Below the pieces are notes generated by a model that was not told where the DNA came from, did no database searches, and saw nothing but the letters and a program-made list of their open reading frames with translations. The translations under genes and the position numbers were made by a program. A stretch of 39,644 bases of DNA from Butyriboletus loyo. Taxonomy: Eukaryota; Basidiomycota; Agaricomycetes; Boletales; Boletaceae. Below, one piece after another: positions 1 to 10,947 of the stretch. The DNA lies in assembly GCA_038093515.1 (NCBI GenBank), contig JBBPSI010000225.1:1-39644 (forward strand), given 5' to 3'. Numbering within the stretch: position 1 is the stretch's first letter; each line of letters begins with the position of its first letter.

Positions 1-2046
1 AGTTTCCTCCTCCTTCGTAAGGATGTACAACGTTACCCGAACGTGAATCGTGAATCTCGGCCGATCCGAGTCGTTCATATGTCAACACGTTTGTCCCAGA
101 TTGGCCTCCGTTTTTTTTTTTTTAAATTTCACGGACACACGGACACCCGCCGGCACACGTACATAGGCGCTGACGCATGACAACGCACCAACGCGTCCGT
201 CGTCGTACGGCCAAAGTTTTGGAAACGTCAGATTGAACCAACAGGAAAAAAAAAAAAAAAACTGACCGTGTATCATGGACCTATGATGGATCTCACGCTC
301 CCTGGCGTTTATAACGCATCCGATGTCTGACGGCAGTTGCATGACAGAAAGCGCGGAAGGGATGGGAGGGATCGTATCGAACCATGGAGAGGCCCGGACT
401 GGGATGTCGCACCTGCCTGTGATTTTCGCCCTTTCGGCAATGGAGAGACATCGGAGCCGGCCGGTGAGCGTCGTGTAAGTTGGCCTGGGCAGTGCCCGGG
501 GTTTTCCCATCTTACGCAACCAAGCATCGAAAAACGATGGGCGGATGCGTGGGACGAACGTACATGGTTGGTCACGTCAGCGGGGCTAAGCTTTTTGAGG
601 GATGGTCAGAGGCAGTGAACAGAACGTACATATTATATGGCATAGCCTGTCGCGTCGGACGATTGTTTGTTTGTTGGCTGGACCAGGGATTCATCAATCA
701 AGCACTGGAGAACACAATCGTTGGCTACTGCCCACATCGCGATCGAATACATGCGCCGTTAGGTCTCCATAGGGGTAGACGTACGTACCTACCAAGTTGC
801 GATTGACCGACCGCTGACTCACGCCTCAGCGACTCGCCGAGGCACATGCCGAGCAAGCATTTCGAGAAACCCGAAAACAGCGACGTGGGAGGGGTCCGGT
901 GGATTCGAAGGCAACGTGCGAATGGAATCGAAACGGACGTCCGCATCGATCACTTGCCCAACCGAAGGTCTTGGAGGCAGTTTTGACGAATCTCGAAAAA
1001 AAGCCTTGTCTCGTAACCAGTAGTGAATGATTGATGGCGTCCACGGGAACTCACGCATTCGGTTTTGAAAAAAAAAACCCCGGTTGATAAGCGCGGGAGT
1101 TCAGAACGTCTAGAGGGGCATACTTGGGCTACCGGTGCGAGAAGTGGTACCACCCGCACGATTTGTCTGCAAGGGCTTGTAGGTCTTCATCCACGCGTGC
1201 TCTTGCACAGCGCATACGGGGAATGCGTCGGCTTGGCCAGCAAGAAACACAGGATTGGCTGATTGCACCCAGCAATCACGGGCCGCGTTGCGGGCAGACC
1301 TCCACGCCCGTCTGCACAAGTGCGAGCGAAAGCACCGGACACGAAAACACGGTCACGAAAATACAAGATACTGGATATTGCCTGACGATGGCGAGTCAGA
1401 TCTTCAGTTTGACTTTTACGGACCAGCAATGAGAGTGGCTGTTATCAAGTATCAGTTCAAATGCTATCAGAGATCGGACGCAATGACCACGGGGCGGACT
1501 TCCTTGAACCTTTCGTGCTGGAGTTCTTCGCAAAAGTAGGTCTACAAGAGGAGCCGCCCCTCAATTAATTTGAAATAAGACAGGTTATCCTTGGCATCGA
1601 GCACGACTCGCGGGAACTCAGGCGCTTGAGGAGAAAGGACATGCGCTCGAGTATATGCACGAACCCCAACCCCGATAAAGAAAATCAGTCAGCTGCGAAT
1701 TGCGTACATATAAACTTGATATACATGCGGGGACACGCGTCGTGCAAGCGACCTGGGACAACCTTTCGACAGTCAGCATCTCCGTACGACTGCAGAACTG
1801 GTATCTGACGAAGAACCTGACAAAATCCGACTCAGGTGTCATTTGGGTCCGACGTCAAAGCCTCACCCTCCATTAAAGGTATGTACGACACAATAGGGTT
1901 ACGTTGGTTTGCGGTCTGAAATATAGCTCCGGGCTACCTCATGTCCAGTGACGAATCGTCCCCGGCCATAGGGATCTCGGAATAGGCTGTCACAAAAGAC
2001 GTTGCCCACTGCCGCACCCCTTCATGTCCCTCGAATATGAGAATGA
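1..2046. other. Gene-poor region, no gene called
   Basis: Reading all six frames I find only short ORFs that overlap one another on both strands, with no recognisable domain and no phase-consistent exon chain. Poly-A/T runs occur near 110-125, 245-260 and 1065-1080. The only structure is repeat copy A (60-810), listed separately. Confidence 0.6.
60..810 (+). repeat. Dispersed repeat, copy A
   Basis: This stretch matches 3945-4825 in the same orientation through a series of diverged blocks. Shared landmarks are CGTTCATATGT near the left end, CAACGCACCAA, TGTCTGACGGCAGTTG (GACGTCTGACGGCAGTTG in copy B), GCCGGCCGG, a CATCTTACGCAAC block, GCGTGGGA(C/T)GAA, TTGGTCACGTCA and ATGGCATAG near the right part. 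Many substitutions and indels separate the copies, so the duplication is old. I see no ORF conserved between copies and no clear terminal repeats, so the element type is unknown. Confidence 0.7.
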
Positions 2047-3467
2047 ATGGTCAGTTTGAGATTGAGGGTTGAGAACGTATTCATGCAAGAACGTCGGGGT
2101 CCTGGAAGGCACACAAATTCGAATGACACGGTGTGCAAAGCAGAAGAGTCGTCTCGCGAGGCGCCGCCGAAGCTAAGCCATCCTTCACACGCTCCAACTC
2201 CCAAGCGTCGAAGTTCCTGTAGAATCTCAGGAGAATGTCGTCTGATGAGGCGCCAATTTCTTCAATAAGCTATGCGAGCCTCGTCATATCTGACTATGGC
2301 CAGAGTGAGAATGCGAGCAGTCTGCTTCGACTGGTCATAGAACAAGGAGTAACAGGAACTCACGTTAACCGAGAGGGCTTTGACAAGCACAACAGCCCGC
2401 CAGACAACCGGACAACCTGATAACCTAACCTTCCATCCATCCACCTTTGCGTCCTGGAGATCTAAGGTCCTGCTGCTGAACTCCCGCGGATGAGGCAGTC
2501 GCTTACAGTGATGTTTAAACAGACTCCGCTGGGGCGGACTTGTTCGAGATACCCGATATGAAGTTTGACAGCTTGGATGCGGTCGCTGGATTCATATGCT
2601 GGCATAATGAAGTGTCATGGACTTATTACCACTGTCAACTCACATCTACGAAAGGAGAGTCCACCTCACTCTGACCCCCATTCAACTTGAAGTTATCTCC
2701 GAGGGTAGGCAAGCGGATAGACGCGGATGAGGAACGATCTTTCAATTGACCTGACTTACCCGAGCAAGTTGCGCGGTGGCTTTCGATGGCTGTCAGACGC
2801 GGAGTTGTTGTATCAATCGCTCTCGTTCTATTTTGGACTGCTTTGAAACCATGATAGGCGTACCGGCCTTCCGAAGCTGGCCTGGCATGTGGACGACGCT
2901 GGCGAGACGACACACGGGGCTCCGAGGACTCGACTACACCCCACTCGTATAGCAAACCTCCTAGCAGCATTTGAGGAGCGACGACGACGACGTGAAGACA
3001 CCAAGCCGGAACGTAGGGAAGTGCGGACAATACTCGAACCATTCGCCGGCGGTCCCCACAAACCTGCCAAAACCTCCTTTGCGTACCAGTCAAAGGTGGA
3101 GATGCTCAAATCAGGCCAAGAGCGTTACGATGGAACGACTTCATCAAAGGGACGATGCAGCGTAGGAGAGCCATGTGGCCCCTTCAGCCAGACATATCTG
3201 GACTTCATCAGGCTGAGGGCTCTGCTTGTCGTGCGATCATAATTAGGAGGGTTCAGACCCTCCCGTACAAAGGAGCAACTTGACCAAAAGTTGCTTCGTG
3301 TCCTAGACGGATTTGCGGGCCACCACCCGTATTCGGCCCGGGCCGCCCCTGCTACTCGAATGCTTGACCCAGATCGTCCAATTGAAGAAAGAGACTCAGG
3401 CATCGTACGCTTGCAAGATTTGTTTAAAGCAGTTCACAGACGACTTCGTTGACCCGGAAATTAGGAT
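2047..3467 (+). other. Unassigned coding-like segments, possible gene or gene relic
   Basis: Several plus-strand segments read like protein but I could not chain them with confidence. An open segment from about 2235 encodes SDEAPISSISYASLVISDYG. A second starts after a plausible acceptor at 2523 and contains ADLFEIPDMKFDSLDAVAGF followed by ICWHNEVSWTYYH. A third, about 3245-3467, contains QLDQKLLRVLDGFAGHHPYS and ends IVRLQDLFKAVHRRLR before a TGA. Frames and splice sites between them are unclear and no family is recognised. It may be a divergent multi-exon gene or a decaying one. Confidence 0.3.
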
Positions 3468-5540
3468 AGTTCGCGCAAAGAGGGCAATACTTTGTAGAGG
3501 AACAACGAGCGGTACGACATGTATAGATTTAGTCATCGTAACAAGGGCCGACTTGGATCATAGGATCCACATCAATGGTGTCATTGATCATGCGGTTCAG
3601 ACTGCGTAGAATTGAGTTTGCACGGGTCATTTGACGTGTGAGCAGAGAACAATGTTTTAACCGGAAAGACCCCGGTTTTTTCTCCTTGTAGAAACGCCAA
3701 CCAACTCGGTACTGCGCAGTCATCGGGCGGAAAGCCTGACCAACCCTATTGCGGAAGCAAAATGGCTCGTGGTCGCGACCGCAACAAGCGCCCAGTTGCC
3801 AGTGGGGCTGACCAATCCATCCCTATGCGTGGGCACCGATCCATAACACTCGGCACGAAGATCTCATCGCCCGTTCAACCACTCAATGTTATCGTGTTTA
3901 GTTCCTGCTTCGCGGGGATCTACAACGCACTCAAACGCGAATCTCCCCGATCGTTCATATGTTAGGATGTCCACAACTGCTCGTTTTCTCGCGACGGGAC
4001 GCCCACGCCCACGGACACATATATACGTCAGGCTGGGCGTTCGTCGTCAACCAATCAGTTTTCCAACGTTTGTAAACCAAAAAAAAAAAGGTTGGCGGGC
4101 GGGCAGGCGGGCGCTGTAGCGCGTTCTGTTTAGCAACGATGCCCTCATTCCGAGGCTCCTGGGCGTCGGGTCCATGCGACACACGAACGAGATGCGGTAG
4201 AAAAGGATGGCAACGTACCAACGCACCAATGCATCCGTCGTTGTCGTCGTACAGGCTTACAGCCAAGCCTTTCGGAACGTCACATCGCAAAAAATAGACC
4301 GACGGTCGTCCGATCGTGTATGAGATGACGAGTGACATATGGTATCTCACATTCAGATGGGGCGTTTTGAACGCACTTGACGTCTGACGGCAGTTGGGCG
4401 TCAGCAGTCGGAAAGCATGCAAGGGATGTTTCGAACTTTGAGGAACGGGTTCGCACCTGTGCTACCGTCCCTCCCGGCAACAGGGAGGAGCCGGCCGGGG
4501 AGATTGGAGTAAAGTCGTACTGGGCAGTGCTAGTGTGGCAGGGTTGTCCATCTTACGCAACTAGCGTTGAACGACGGACCGACGCGTGGGATGAATCTAG
4601 TTGGTCACGTCAACGATTCAAAGCTTGATTTGAGGTATGATCTGAAGTAGACAGGATGCATGACATGGCATAGTCTGCCACAGGGTCCTTATTTAGTAGA
4701 TGGAAGTTGAAACCAAGGATCAATCGAGAGCACGTACAAACATTGGCCACCCAGATGCGGCCTGATACGTAGTAAAAGTGCCGGCAAACCGAAGGACGAA
4801 CGTACCTATAATATAATACCGCCGCAATATCTCGCCGGCGTCAATTGTGAGGGATCTGAGGCGGTGCACCTACTTGGCACCTGACCAGTGACAGTTGTAA
4901 TGAATTGAATGCAAAGTAAAACGTCGCAAATGTAATAGCACCAAGGCACGAAATGGAAGCTGTTCGAACTCACAAACTAGGAAGATCCTCTTGCAACAAT
5001 CGTTTTGCCGTTCGCTAGTAAAGTTTCATTACCTTTTTCCGCATGCCCAAGAGTCTGATCGGCGTTTCAAGACATGTGGTGAGATATTCCGTAAATGTTG
5101 CACGTGGCAGGGTCTTTCCGTACCAGGCACTCGACCACGAGTACGTAAGCGAACCCTGTGGCACTTCCTTTCGGTAAGTGTCTGGCCCCTGTTTCGAAGA
5201 GGCGCATTTCCTGATTCGGAACTCAGGTAGTAAATCACATCACCACCCACGTTTGGATCCAAGGTACCGCTTGAGAAAAAGAAAAAAAAAAAGAGATTCC
5301 CACTGTGGGATAACTCATCGCGCTCGATCTTGAGACAGGAAACTCGGCTCCGAGTTAACGGAGTATGGGATCAGTGTCATCCGAAGGCTGAAAGTTCGAG
5401 GGTTCCGCTCTCAAGGTGTTTGGGGGACCACCAAAGGGACCACCTTCGATCGGCGGAAAGGTTTACTTGGGAAAAAAAAAATTGACATGACAGCGCATCG
5501 AAAGGATCGTAGAAACCACGTTTCTGAGAAACAAAACGTA
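3468..5540. other. Gene-poor region, no gene called
   Basis: Short mutually antisense ORFs only. It contains repeat copy B (3945-4825), A-rich runs near 4080 and 5280-5292, and otherwise nothing I can support. The 5' exons of the unrecognised gene ending at 6895 may begin near its right edge. Confidence 0.5.
3945..4825 (+). repeat. Dispersed repeat, copy B
   Basis: Second copy of the repeat described at 60-810, in direct orientation about 3.9 kb away. The order of conserved blocks is the same. Copy B carries extra sequence in its first third (about 3990-4200) and lacks the poly-A run found at 245-260 of copy A. Confidence 0.7.
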
Positions 5541-5788
5541 CGTGATCAGTCAACCAGCAATACCGGACGAATCGGAATATCTCCACCCGACGTCCGTTGT
5601 CCAAAAGGGAAATGTGGTGGTCGAGGGAGATGCAACATCGAGGGAGCTAGTCCACAAATGGGTGACTATGTGTGTTTCAGAGTTTGTCTTGACAGCTTGT
5701 CGAAGCGTTCAAGGCGAGTTTGAATTGAGCTCTTCATTCGACGGCTAAGGACGTTCGCATGGCGAAACTCAGCGACCCCGCTGTATGA

Positions 5789-6895
5789 GAGCACAGCCAC
5801 TCTCATCCAAAATGGCAACTTCAAAACGTCCTTTGTGCCACCCTGAACGTTTTGAGAGCGCTGGCTCAGCCTCTTACGACCGTGGCCTCGCCACTAATCA
5901 ACATTCAGCCTGATACAGTTCACTCCCTTCAACCACAGGAGACACCGCTAGATTCATCCACACGAAACTTTACGTGGTGTGGGTGGCCTGTGGATCACTG
6001 AGCCCGCTCTGACCGATCAAGCGTTATCAGCAGCCGGCGCACAATTCAGAAGACACTGGTTTCCAGGCCACGAAAGTGCCAAAATAATGACAGTCAGTCG
6101 TCGTGACCGCTCGTCCTCTCACACTGAACCATAGCCGGACGAGCAGGACCTCACATACTGTTATCTGCACATGACCGAGCATGACCTCAAAGTCATCGAC
6201 ACGATCGATAGCCTCGAGTATATCTCTGGCGAGATGTCTGACGACGGTGCGACACTACACCCTACCCACTCCATAGTTGCCATGAATCTTTTTTAACACG
6301 TAGATCTCGACATCCCCGCACACATGATCCCGCCAAACCCTGACGATTCTGACAGTGTGTCTCGTTCACGCAGTGGTGCACGGTCCGATTCCAAAGTTGA
6401 CGGACATGTCCAGTTTTGCCTTCACAGGTCCACCCTTCTTACCCGTACGGAAATCCTACAAACATAAAGCATCCGGCCGCACGACCGAGACCCCCGTACG
6501 ATCCTACCTCTCGAGCGCTGTTCGAAGACATGGGTTACGGTGGTGGCGGCGTTAATGGTGCGTTACGCTGGAAGGATCTTGCCTTGGAACAGTTGCTCCC
6601 TGTCGACGAGGAGAAGGAAGAAATGAAACGCGCAGCCGAGGCAAGGAAGATGGCGAATTGTGCCACTGGACAACCACACCATCCACCACCACCACTACCG
6701 CCACCGCCGCCGGCAGATGTAGCGGACCAGACAATAGAGGAGGAGGAGGAGGAAGAGGAAGAGGAAGAGGAGGAGGAGGAGGAGGAGGAAGAAGGGGAGG
6801 GAGATGGAGAGAATAGCACTGACCACGATGAGAACGAGCTCGAGGGTAGCGAGGACGAGAGAGCCACCAATAATGGCGATGACGACGACATGTAG
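5789..6895 (+). CDS. Unrecognised multi-exon protein with acidic poly-Glu tail (5' end not resolved)
   Basis: Function unknown. Exons joined by phase are about 5789-5917, 5952-6092, 6135-6246, 6304-6356 and 6428-6895, with the stop at 6893-6895. The chain stays open across four introns of 34, 42, 57 and 71 bp, which is why I believe it is a gene. The 34-bp intron is unusually short and the 6356/6428 junction is the least certain. The exons read through segments such as NVLCATLNVLRALAQPL, LWITEPALTDQALSAAGAQF, LTYCYLHMTEHDLKVIDTID and ALRWKDLALEQLLPVDEEKE. The C-terminus has a proline-rich run, about 19 consecutive Glu and an Asp-rich end. The start is not found: an in-frame stop lies at 5786, and an open segment at 5542-5740 (SRELVHKWVTMCVSEFVLTA) could be an upstream exon. 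It converges on RRP4 with only 15 bp between stop codons. Confidence 0.6.
6737..6793 (+). repeat. GAG/GAA trinucleotide microsatellite (poly-Glu)
   Basis: Nineteen consecutive GAG or GAA codons inside the last exon of the unrecognised gene. On the opposite strand it reads as poly-Ser or poly-Pro/Leu, which explains the long antisense ORFs there. Such tracts are prone to length change. Confidence 0.9.
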
Positions 6896-6910
6896 CGTAC
6901 AACATCAACA

Positions 6911-8126
6911 CTATCTATCACTACCTACCATTGCTACGAGCGCGTCTCCCGCATCCCCGCGGACTAGGTCTTTGGTACCAACTTCTTGTTCAATCACCCA
7001 ATCATACGCTTCAAGAAGACGTGTGTCGGTTAATGGAACAAAATGGTCCGCTAAAAGTCGGACTATATTGCTGACACGCGCGATGGCGGTGCGCGTTGCG
7101 ATATCGATATCCTTGAGGCAAGCAGATGAACGCTATTGCACGATGTATGAAGGAACGTTTCTCACATCGTTCTGGTTGGAGTAAACGGCCTCCGCATCGA
7201 AGCTTTCTTCCCCATGGTCGCTGTCTTGAACGTGTTTGCTGACCCATATGTAACCATTTAGTCCGAGAATCAAATCAACCCCACAGGGTAGCGAAATAAA
7301 GTGTGATTTTAGGCGCCGAATCAGGGCAGGTGGGACAACGAGCAGTTGTCCATTTCGCAGCTAGAGGTGATCGTGAGTAGAGTGGTCACGAGGCCACCCA
7401 CCCGACCCACCTTGCCGTACTTGAGGGAACGTGTGTGAAGTGACATGGCGCCGTCTGAGAAAAACGCCTGGACCTCTGCAACGAGGAGATCACCTTCCTC
7501 AAAGAAAGTTCGCATCTGGAGCTCGTCACTTTCCAATTTTCGGCGCTAAAATCCAAGGGAAAACCCCAGACGTCATGGGACTTCGGAAGCGAGAGGTAAT
7601 ACGACATGCCTGAACACCACCAGGCAGATTGACGGACGAAAGCATCAATACAGCTTCTTGCCGTCCATTCGCATCTACCTTCCATCGCCTTGGCTGGACC
7701 TATCCCGCCATTTCCAATAATAAAATATACGATGATTAATTGAACTTTCAAGATCCGGTTAGACGGACCTCAGTAATTCGTCCCACAACCAGGTCGCCGA
7801 CCTCTGCATTGTACCTCTCACGTGTGTAAGATAGGGGTTGTGACGTGACGTGAATGGAATGGAACGGGGAGGGTACCTACCTGGTGCGTACGGCACGAAC
7901 GGTGACGAGTTTGTTCACTCGCTCTACACTGCCAGCGACGGAGGCAATCACTTGTTCCTTGTCCACGTACGTTCCATGACCACTGATGCGCGGACTTTGT
8001 TTCAGCGGTGATTTGAGAAATCTATGGGCGGAGTTGCGCTCACCGCATCGAATCGTGCGCCGAGGTGATCGTGTCACCGGGATAGGTCAGCTTGGGCGCA
8101 GTGGTGTCCAGATCGTCGACATCCAT
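6911..8126 (-). CDS. RRP4: Exosome complex RNA-binding subunit Rrp4 (EXOSC2)
   Basis: Rrp4 is one of three S1/KH cap proteins of the RNA exosome, guiding RNA into the 3'-5' exonuclease core for rRNA processing and RNA decay. Exons in coding order: 8126-8044, 7982-7881, 7814-7769, 7699-7610, 7545-7411, 7360-7166, 7111-6911, giving 283 aa from the ATG at 8126. Diagnostic family stretches are PGDTITS and MRGHGTY at the N-terminus, [32 protein letters not shown] in the S1 domain, [45 protein letters not shown], and GLNGYIWV in the KH domain. Intron 4 (7609-7546) is GC-AG, CAG|GCATGT. The true N-terminus may be longer: the frame is open upstream to about 8190 and another exon probably lies at 8200-8410. 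Last-intron acceptor is chosen at 7112 (54 bp); an in-frame alternative would give only 33 bp. Confidence 0.93.
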
Positions 8127-8677
8127 GAGATCACCAACGTTAGGGTGGTGGCGTGTAGTGACGTGACACTCGTGATCAGTGCTTTGTGGAAAGGAAACAA
8201 AGGAAAGCATGATGGATGTGAATGCGTATCATAGTACTTTGGTCATATGTTACTGACTTATGTAAGCTCAACCAACCGAAAGTCACACCCGGCTTCTTAT
8301 CTGGCTTGAAGACCGTGACATGTCCTTTTTCGAAATCGACCCTGCAATAACTATGATCACAAGTCCCACCCGAAATCTGTCTTTGTTCACGTTAATCCCT
8401 GACACGGAAATGAATGCAGGGTCTCAATCAGACGGGTAACAATAATTTATAAACTAGGGTACCCTACGGTACACCCTCTATCGACGGACTAGGTAAACAG
8501 TATCAACGAGGCCAATGGCGATAAAAGAAACAGAGATAGGTCAGGCTACAATGGACAGCGAAATATATAAGCTCTAGGCTCCTCGCAGCATGGAGAAGAT
8601 CAACGCCAACCGCGTGCAGTGAGGAGAACGCTCTCGAGCGATTCCAAGTATACATATGATACGAACGCGTTATGCGT
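8127..8677. other. Intergenic between RRP4 and MYND gene; probable RRP4 leader exon
   Basis: On the minus strand the RRP4 frame continues open upstream of the ATG at 8126 to about 8190 (acceptor candidates near 8198 and 8180). A further open minus-strand segment at about 8341-8285, after a TTATTGCAG acceptor-like site, contains EKGHVTVFKPDKKPG. Either could supply the usual Rrp4 N-terminal extension, but the phases did not resolve to one model. The rest (8420-8677) shows nothing. Confidence 0.4.
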
Positions 8678-9414
8678 TTACTTGTAAGCCAGGAAGTAGG
8701 CCGACAACGCTGGCAAATCATTCGACCCGGCATCGGAATATCCTTGCCTTCGAGATCCATTAAACTTGAGGACGACGACAGTTCCGCACCACGGTTTGGC
8801 AGCCGCACCAGAAGTGATGTGGTAGATGGCGCGATTGATGGGAGCGTTGCGTGACAAGGCGGTCGGGGAATACCATAGATGGAGAGGGAACCTAAGTGGC
8901 TCGCCGTTGAGCCCTTGGGTCAAAACGATGCTCTCCGCGTGACCGTCTGGGAAGTGTCCATTGACGAGTGGCTGCGGACAGATTCCCTGGGACGGAACTT
9001 GTGAGGGCCGACATTTAATCGTAATGATCCTTGGGCGCTCTACGGAGCATTAGTAACGACATCCATATACGCGCACCTGACGCGTCAAGATCGAAACACA
9101 CCTTCTTCGGGGGAGAAGAGAATGGCAGACACCATGATTAACTGTTGCTCCACTGGTGGCGGAGTGGCGATCATGTTGTAATTTTGAGTGTGGGTCACAG
9201 GGATACATTCCTTACGATGGCGTGGCCAATCCTGAAGAGTTGTGCGTATCGCGTGAGCTTGTTCCACAAGTCGCGTGACACGAAGAAGAAGCATGCTCAC
9301 GCTTTGGAGGTGCTCCGGGGTGCAGTACCATGCCGTTTGGCAGCGACTGCACCACATGGACGTCGATCTGCAGCAAACCGTGCAGGGGTGGTTGATGAGA
9401 GGAACAGGATTCAT
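8678..9414 (-). CDS. MYND-type zinc-finger protein
   Basis: MYND fingers bind zinc and usually mediate protein-protein contacts in transcription or chromatin factors; the role of this one is unknown. Exons in coding order: 9414-9301, 9231-9102, 9039-8678; 201 aa. The finger is at the N-terminus: Cys11, Cys14, Cys22, Cys25, Cys31, His35, His43, Cys47. His35 stands where the usual second Cys of the YC-x3-C pair would be, a possible alternative zinc ligand. The rest is a ~130-residue domain (GLNGEPLRFPLHLWYSPTAL, AAKPWCGTVVVLKFNGSRRQ, ending LSAYFLAYK) that I do not recognise by name. Intron 1 (69 bp) is a multiple of three without stop codons, so its retention would insert 23 residues inside the finger and break it. 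The gene lies head-to-tail upstream of RRP4. Confidence 0.85.
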
Positions 9415-10218
9415 ATTGGCACGTGGTAAAGATGAAAGAAGAAGTCTTTAAGGAGGACAGGGGAGGAACTGGTGATGCTGGAGACCATGGCCAGACCAGC
9501 CGGGTTTAAATATTTTCGACAATGAGCATATCCGCGTGACCCTTCGTCAAGGAACGCGTCGCGAAGGCACGTGTGTGAAAGGAAAAAAAAAAAGCTTGGA
9601 CTTCAAAAAAATTACATTTGCTCATAAGCTTGGGACACCGAGATCTCGATGACTACTGAGGCGGTGTTCTAGATCCAACCAGGCACGCTTTCGAGATTGA
9701 GCGGCGACCGAGTGGGGATACATACGTGAGTGTACTCGGCGCTGACGGAAACGACTCGTGAGGACAACCCGAGGGGCCGTATGACATGGAGTGTTGGGGA
9801 GAACGATTGTCGTCAGGTCTCTCTAGACGATCTGTCTGCTTAAGTAATCGAAACATCAGGTTAGCATATGGCACTCGTTTCAAGGAGCACGGATGAAAGG
9901 GACGACGAAACAATCATACGAGTTGGAGCAGGCTGAGTATCGCTGAGCGCGAATGCAACTGATTGCGGATCCGATGCCCTCGCTCAACTCTGTTCGGCAC
10001 ACACAGAGTTCAATGGCGTCGCTGGCGATGTTACTTACGTTAAGGAATTGAATTGCTGAGCATTCTCATATACAAGAAACCGAAGACGCCAACGTCGAGT
10101 CTCGCGATCCCTGCCGGGACCCCGAAGACTCCTAATTTTTAATTTCGCTTTTTCTGTCACCCCCAATCTAGCAACAGCCTGTCACACCTGTCACACTAGC
10201 TTGCCATCCAATACCACC
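9415..10218. other. Divergent intergenic region between MYND gene and RBM8A
   Basis: The two flanking genes are transcribed away from each other, so this 804-bp stretch should hold both promoters. A minus-strand ORF at 9653-9913 has no family resemblance. A pyrimidine-rich stretch about 10140-10200 just before the RBM8A ATG resembles a fungal core promoter or leader. Nothing else is supported. Confidence 0.5.
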
Positions 10219-10947
10219 ATGTCAGACGATGAGATGAACATCGATGAGGGTCTGTTCCCAACTCTTCCCCGGCTGTGCGTTCTTGACCCTCCTCCCAGTT
10301 GCCAACGCGGGCTCCGTGAGACGCAGAGGCAGAGGCTTCCACAACACAGCGGGCAAGTCGTTGGCCCCAAGCTCCATTTCAGTTTGACCACATTGCATTT
10401 CCGTCACGTTAGGTGGAAACGATGGCACAGTGAACGCAGAAGCTACTTACGATAGGGTCGAATCTTCTCATGTCAAGGACTCGGACACCCGGGCTGCCCG
10501 TTGTACGTCCCACCACGCCATATAGTTCATCGCCTTCCCGTTGATCTCCGTTTTGCAACGCACAGCTGTAGAAGGTTGGATCGTCTTGGTCACCAACGTT
10601 CATGAAGAGGCAACGGAGGAGGATGTTACGGACAAGTTCGCTGAATTTGGTGAAATAAAAAACCTGCATCTCAACCTGGATCGCCGCACTGGCTATGTCA
10701 AGGTGCGCGACGAGTGCATCGCAGTTGTTTCGCGCGCGCTGACGCGTACCAAATTCAGGGCTATGCGTTGGTCGAGTATGAGACCATGGCAGAGGCACAG
10801 GCAGCCATCGATGGCGCGGCAGGGACACCATTGTTGGAACAAGTTATACAATGTGATTACGCATTCGTGCGCCCACCACCCTCCGGGCCAAAGAAAGGCA
10901 GAGGAAGAGAAGCACGTGGACGGAGTGCCAGTCCGTCCCGGAGATAG
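10219..10947 (+). CDS. RBM8A: RNA-binding protein 8A (Y14), exon junction complex core
   Basis: Y14 pairs with Mago nashi and, with eIF4A3, forms the exon junction complex deposited on spliced mRNA; it marks mRNA for export, localisation and nonsense-mediated decay. Exons: 10219-10249, 10299-10352, 10413-10502, 10566-10702, 10759-10947; 166 aa, close to the family size. The N-terminus is acidic ([10 protein letters not shown]) then basic (RRRGRGF). The RRM begins at Ser59 with [20 protein letters not shown] (RNP2 within) and has RNP1 KGYALVEY at about 104-111, followed by FVRPPPSG and an RGR/RS-type tail ending SASPSRR. Intron 2 (10353-10412) starts with GC: the site reads G|GCAAGT, the classic GC-AG donor, and this choice alone keeps the conserved AGGNDGT...YDRVESS linker in frame. 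Introns are 49-63 bp. Confidence 0.95.

Noticed and set aside
6535..6921. Long minus-strand ORFs rich in Ser or Pro/Leu
   Set aside because: They are the reverse complement of the GAG/GAA tract and overlap the RRP4 terminus; repeat shadow, no family features.
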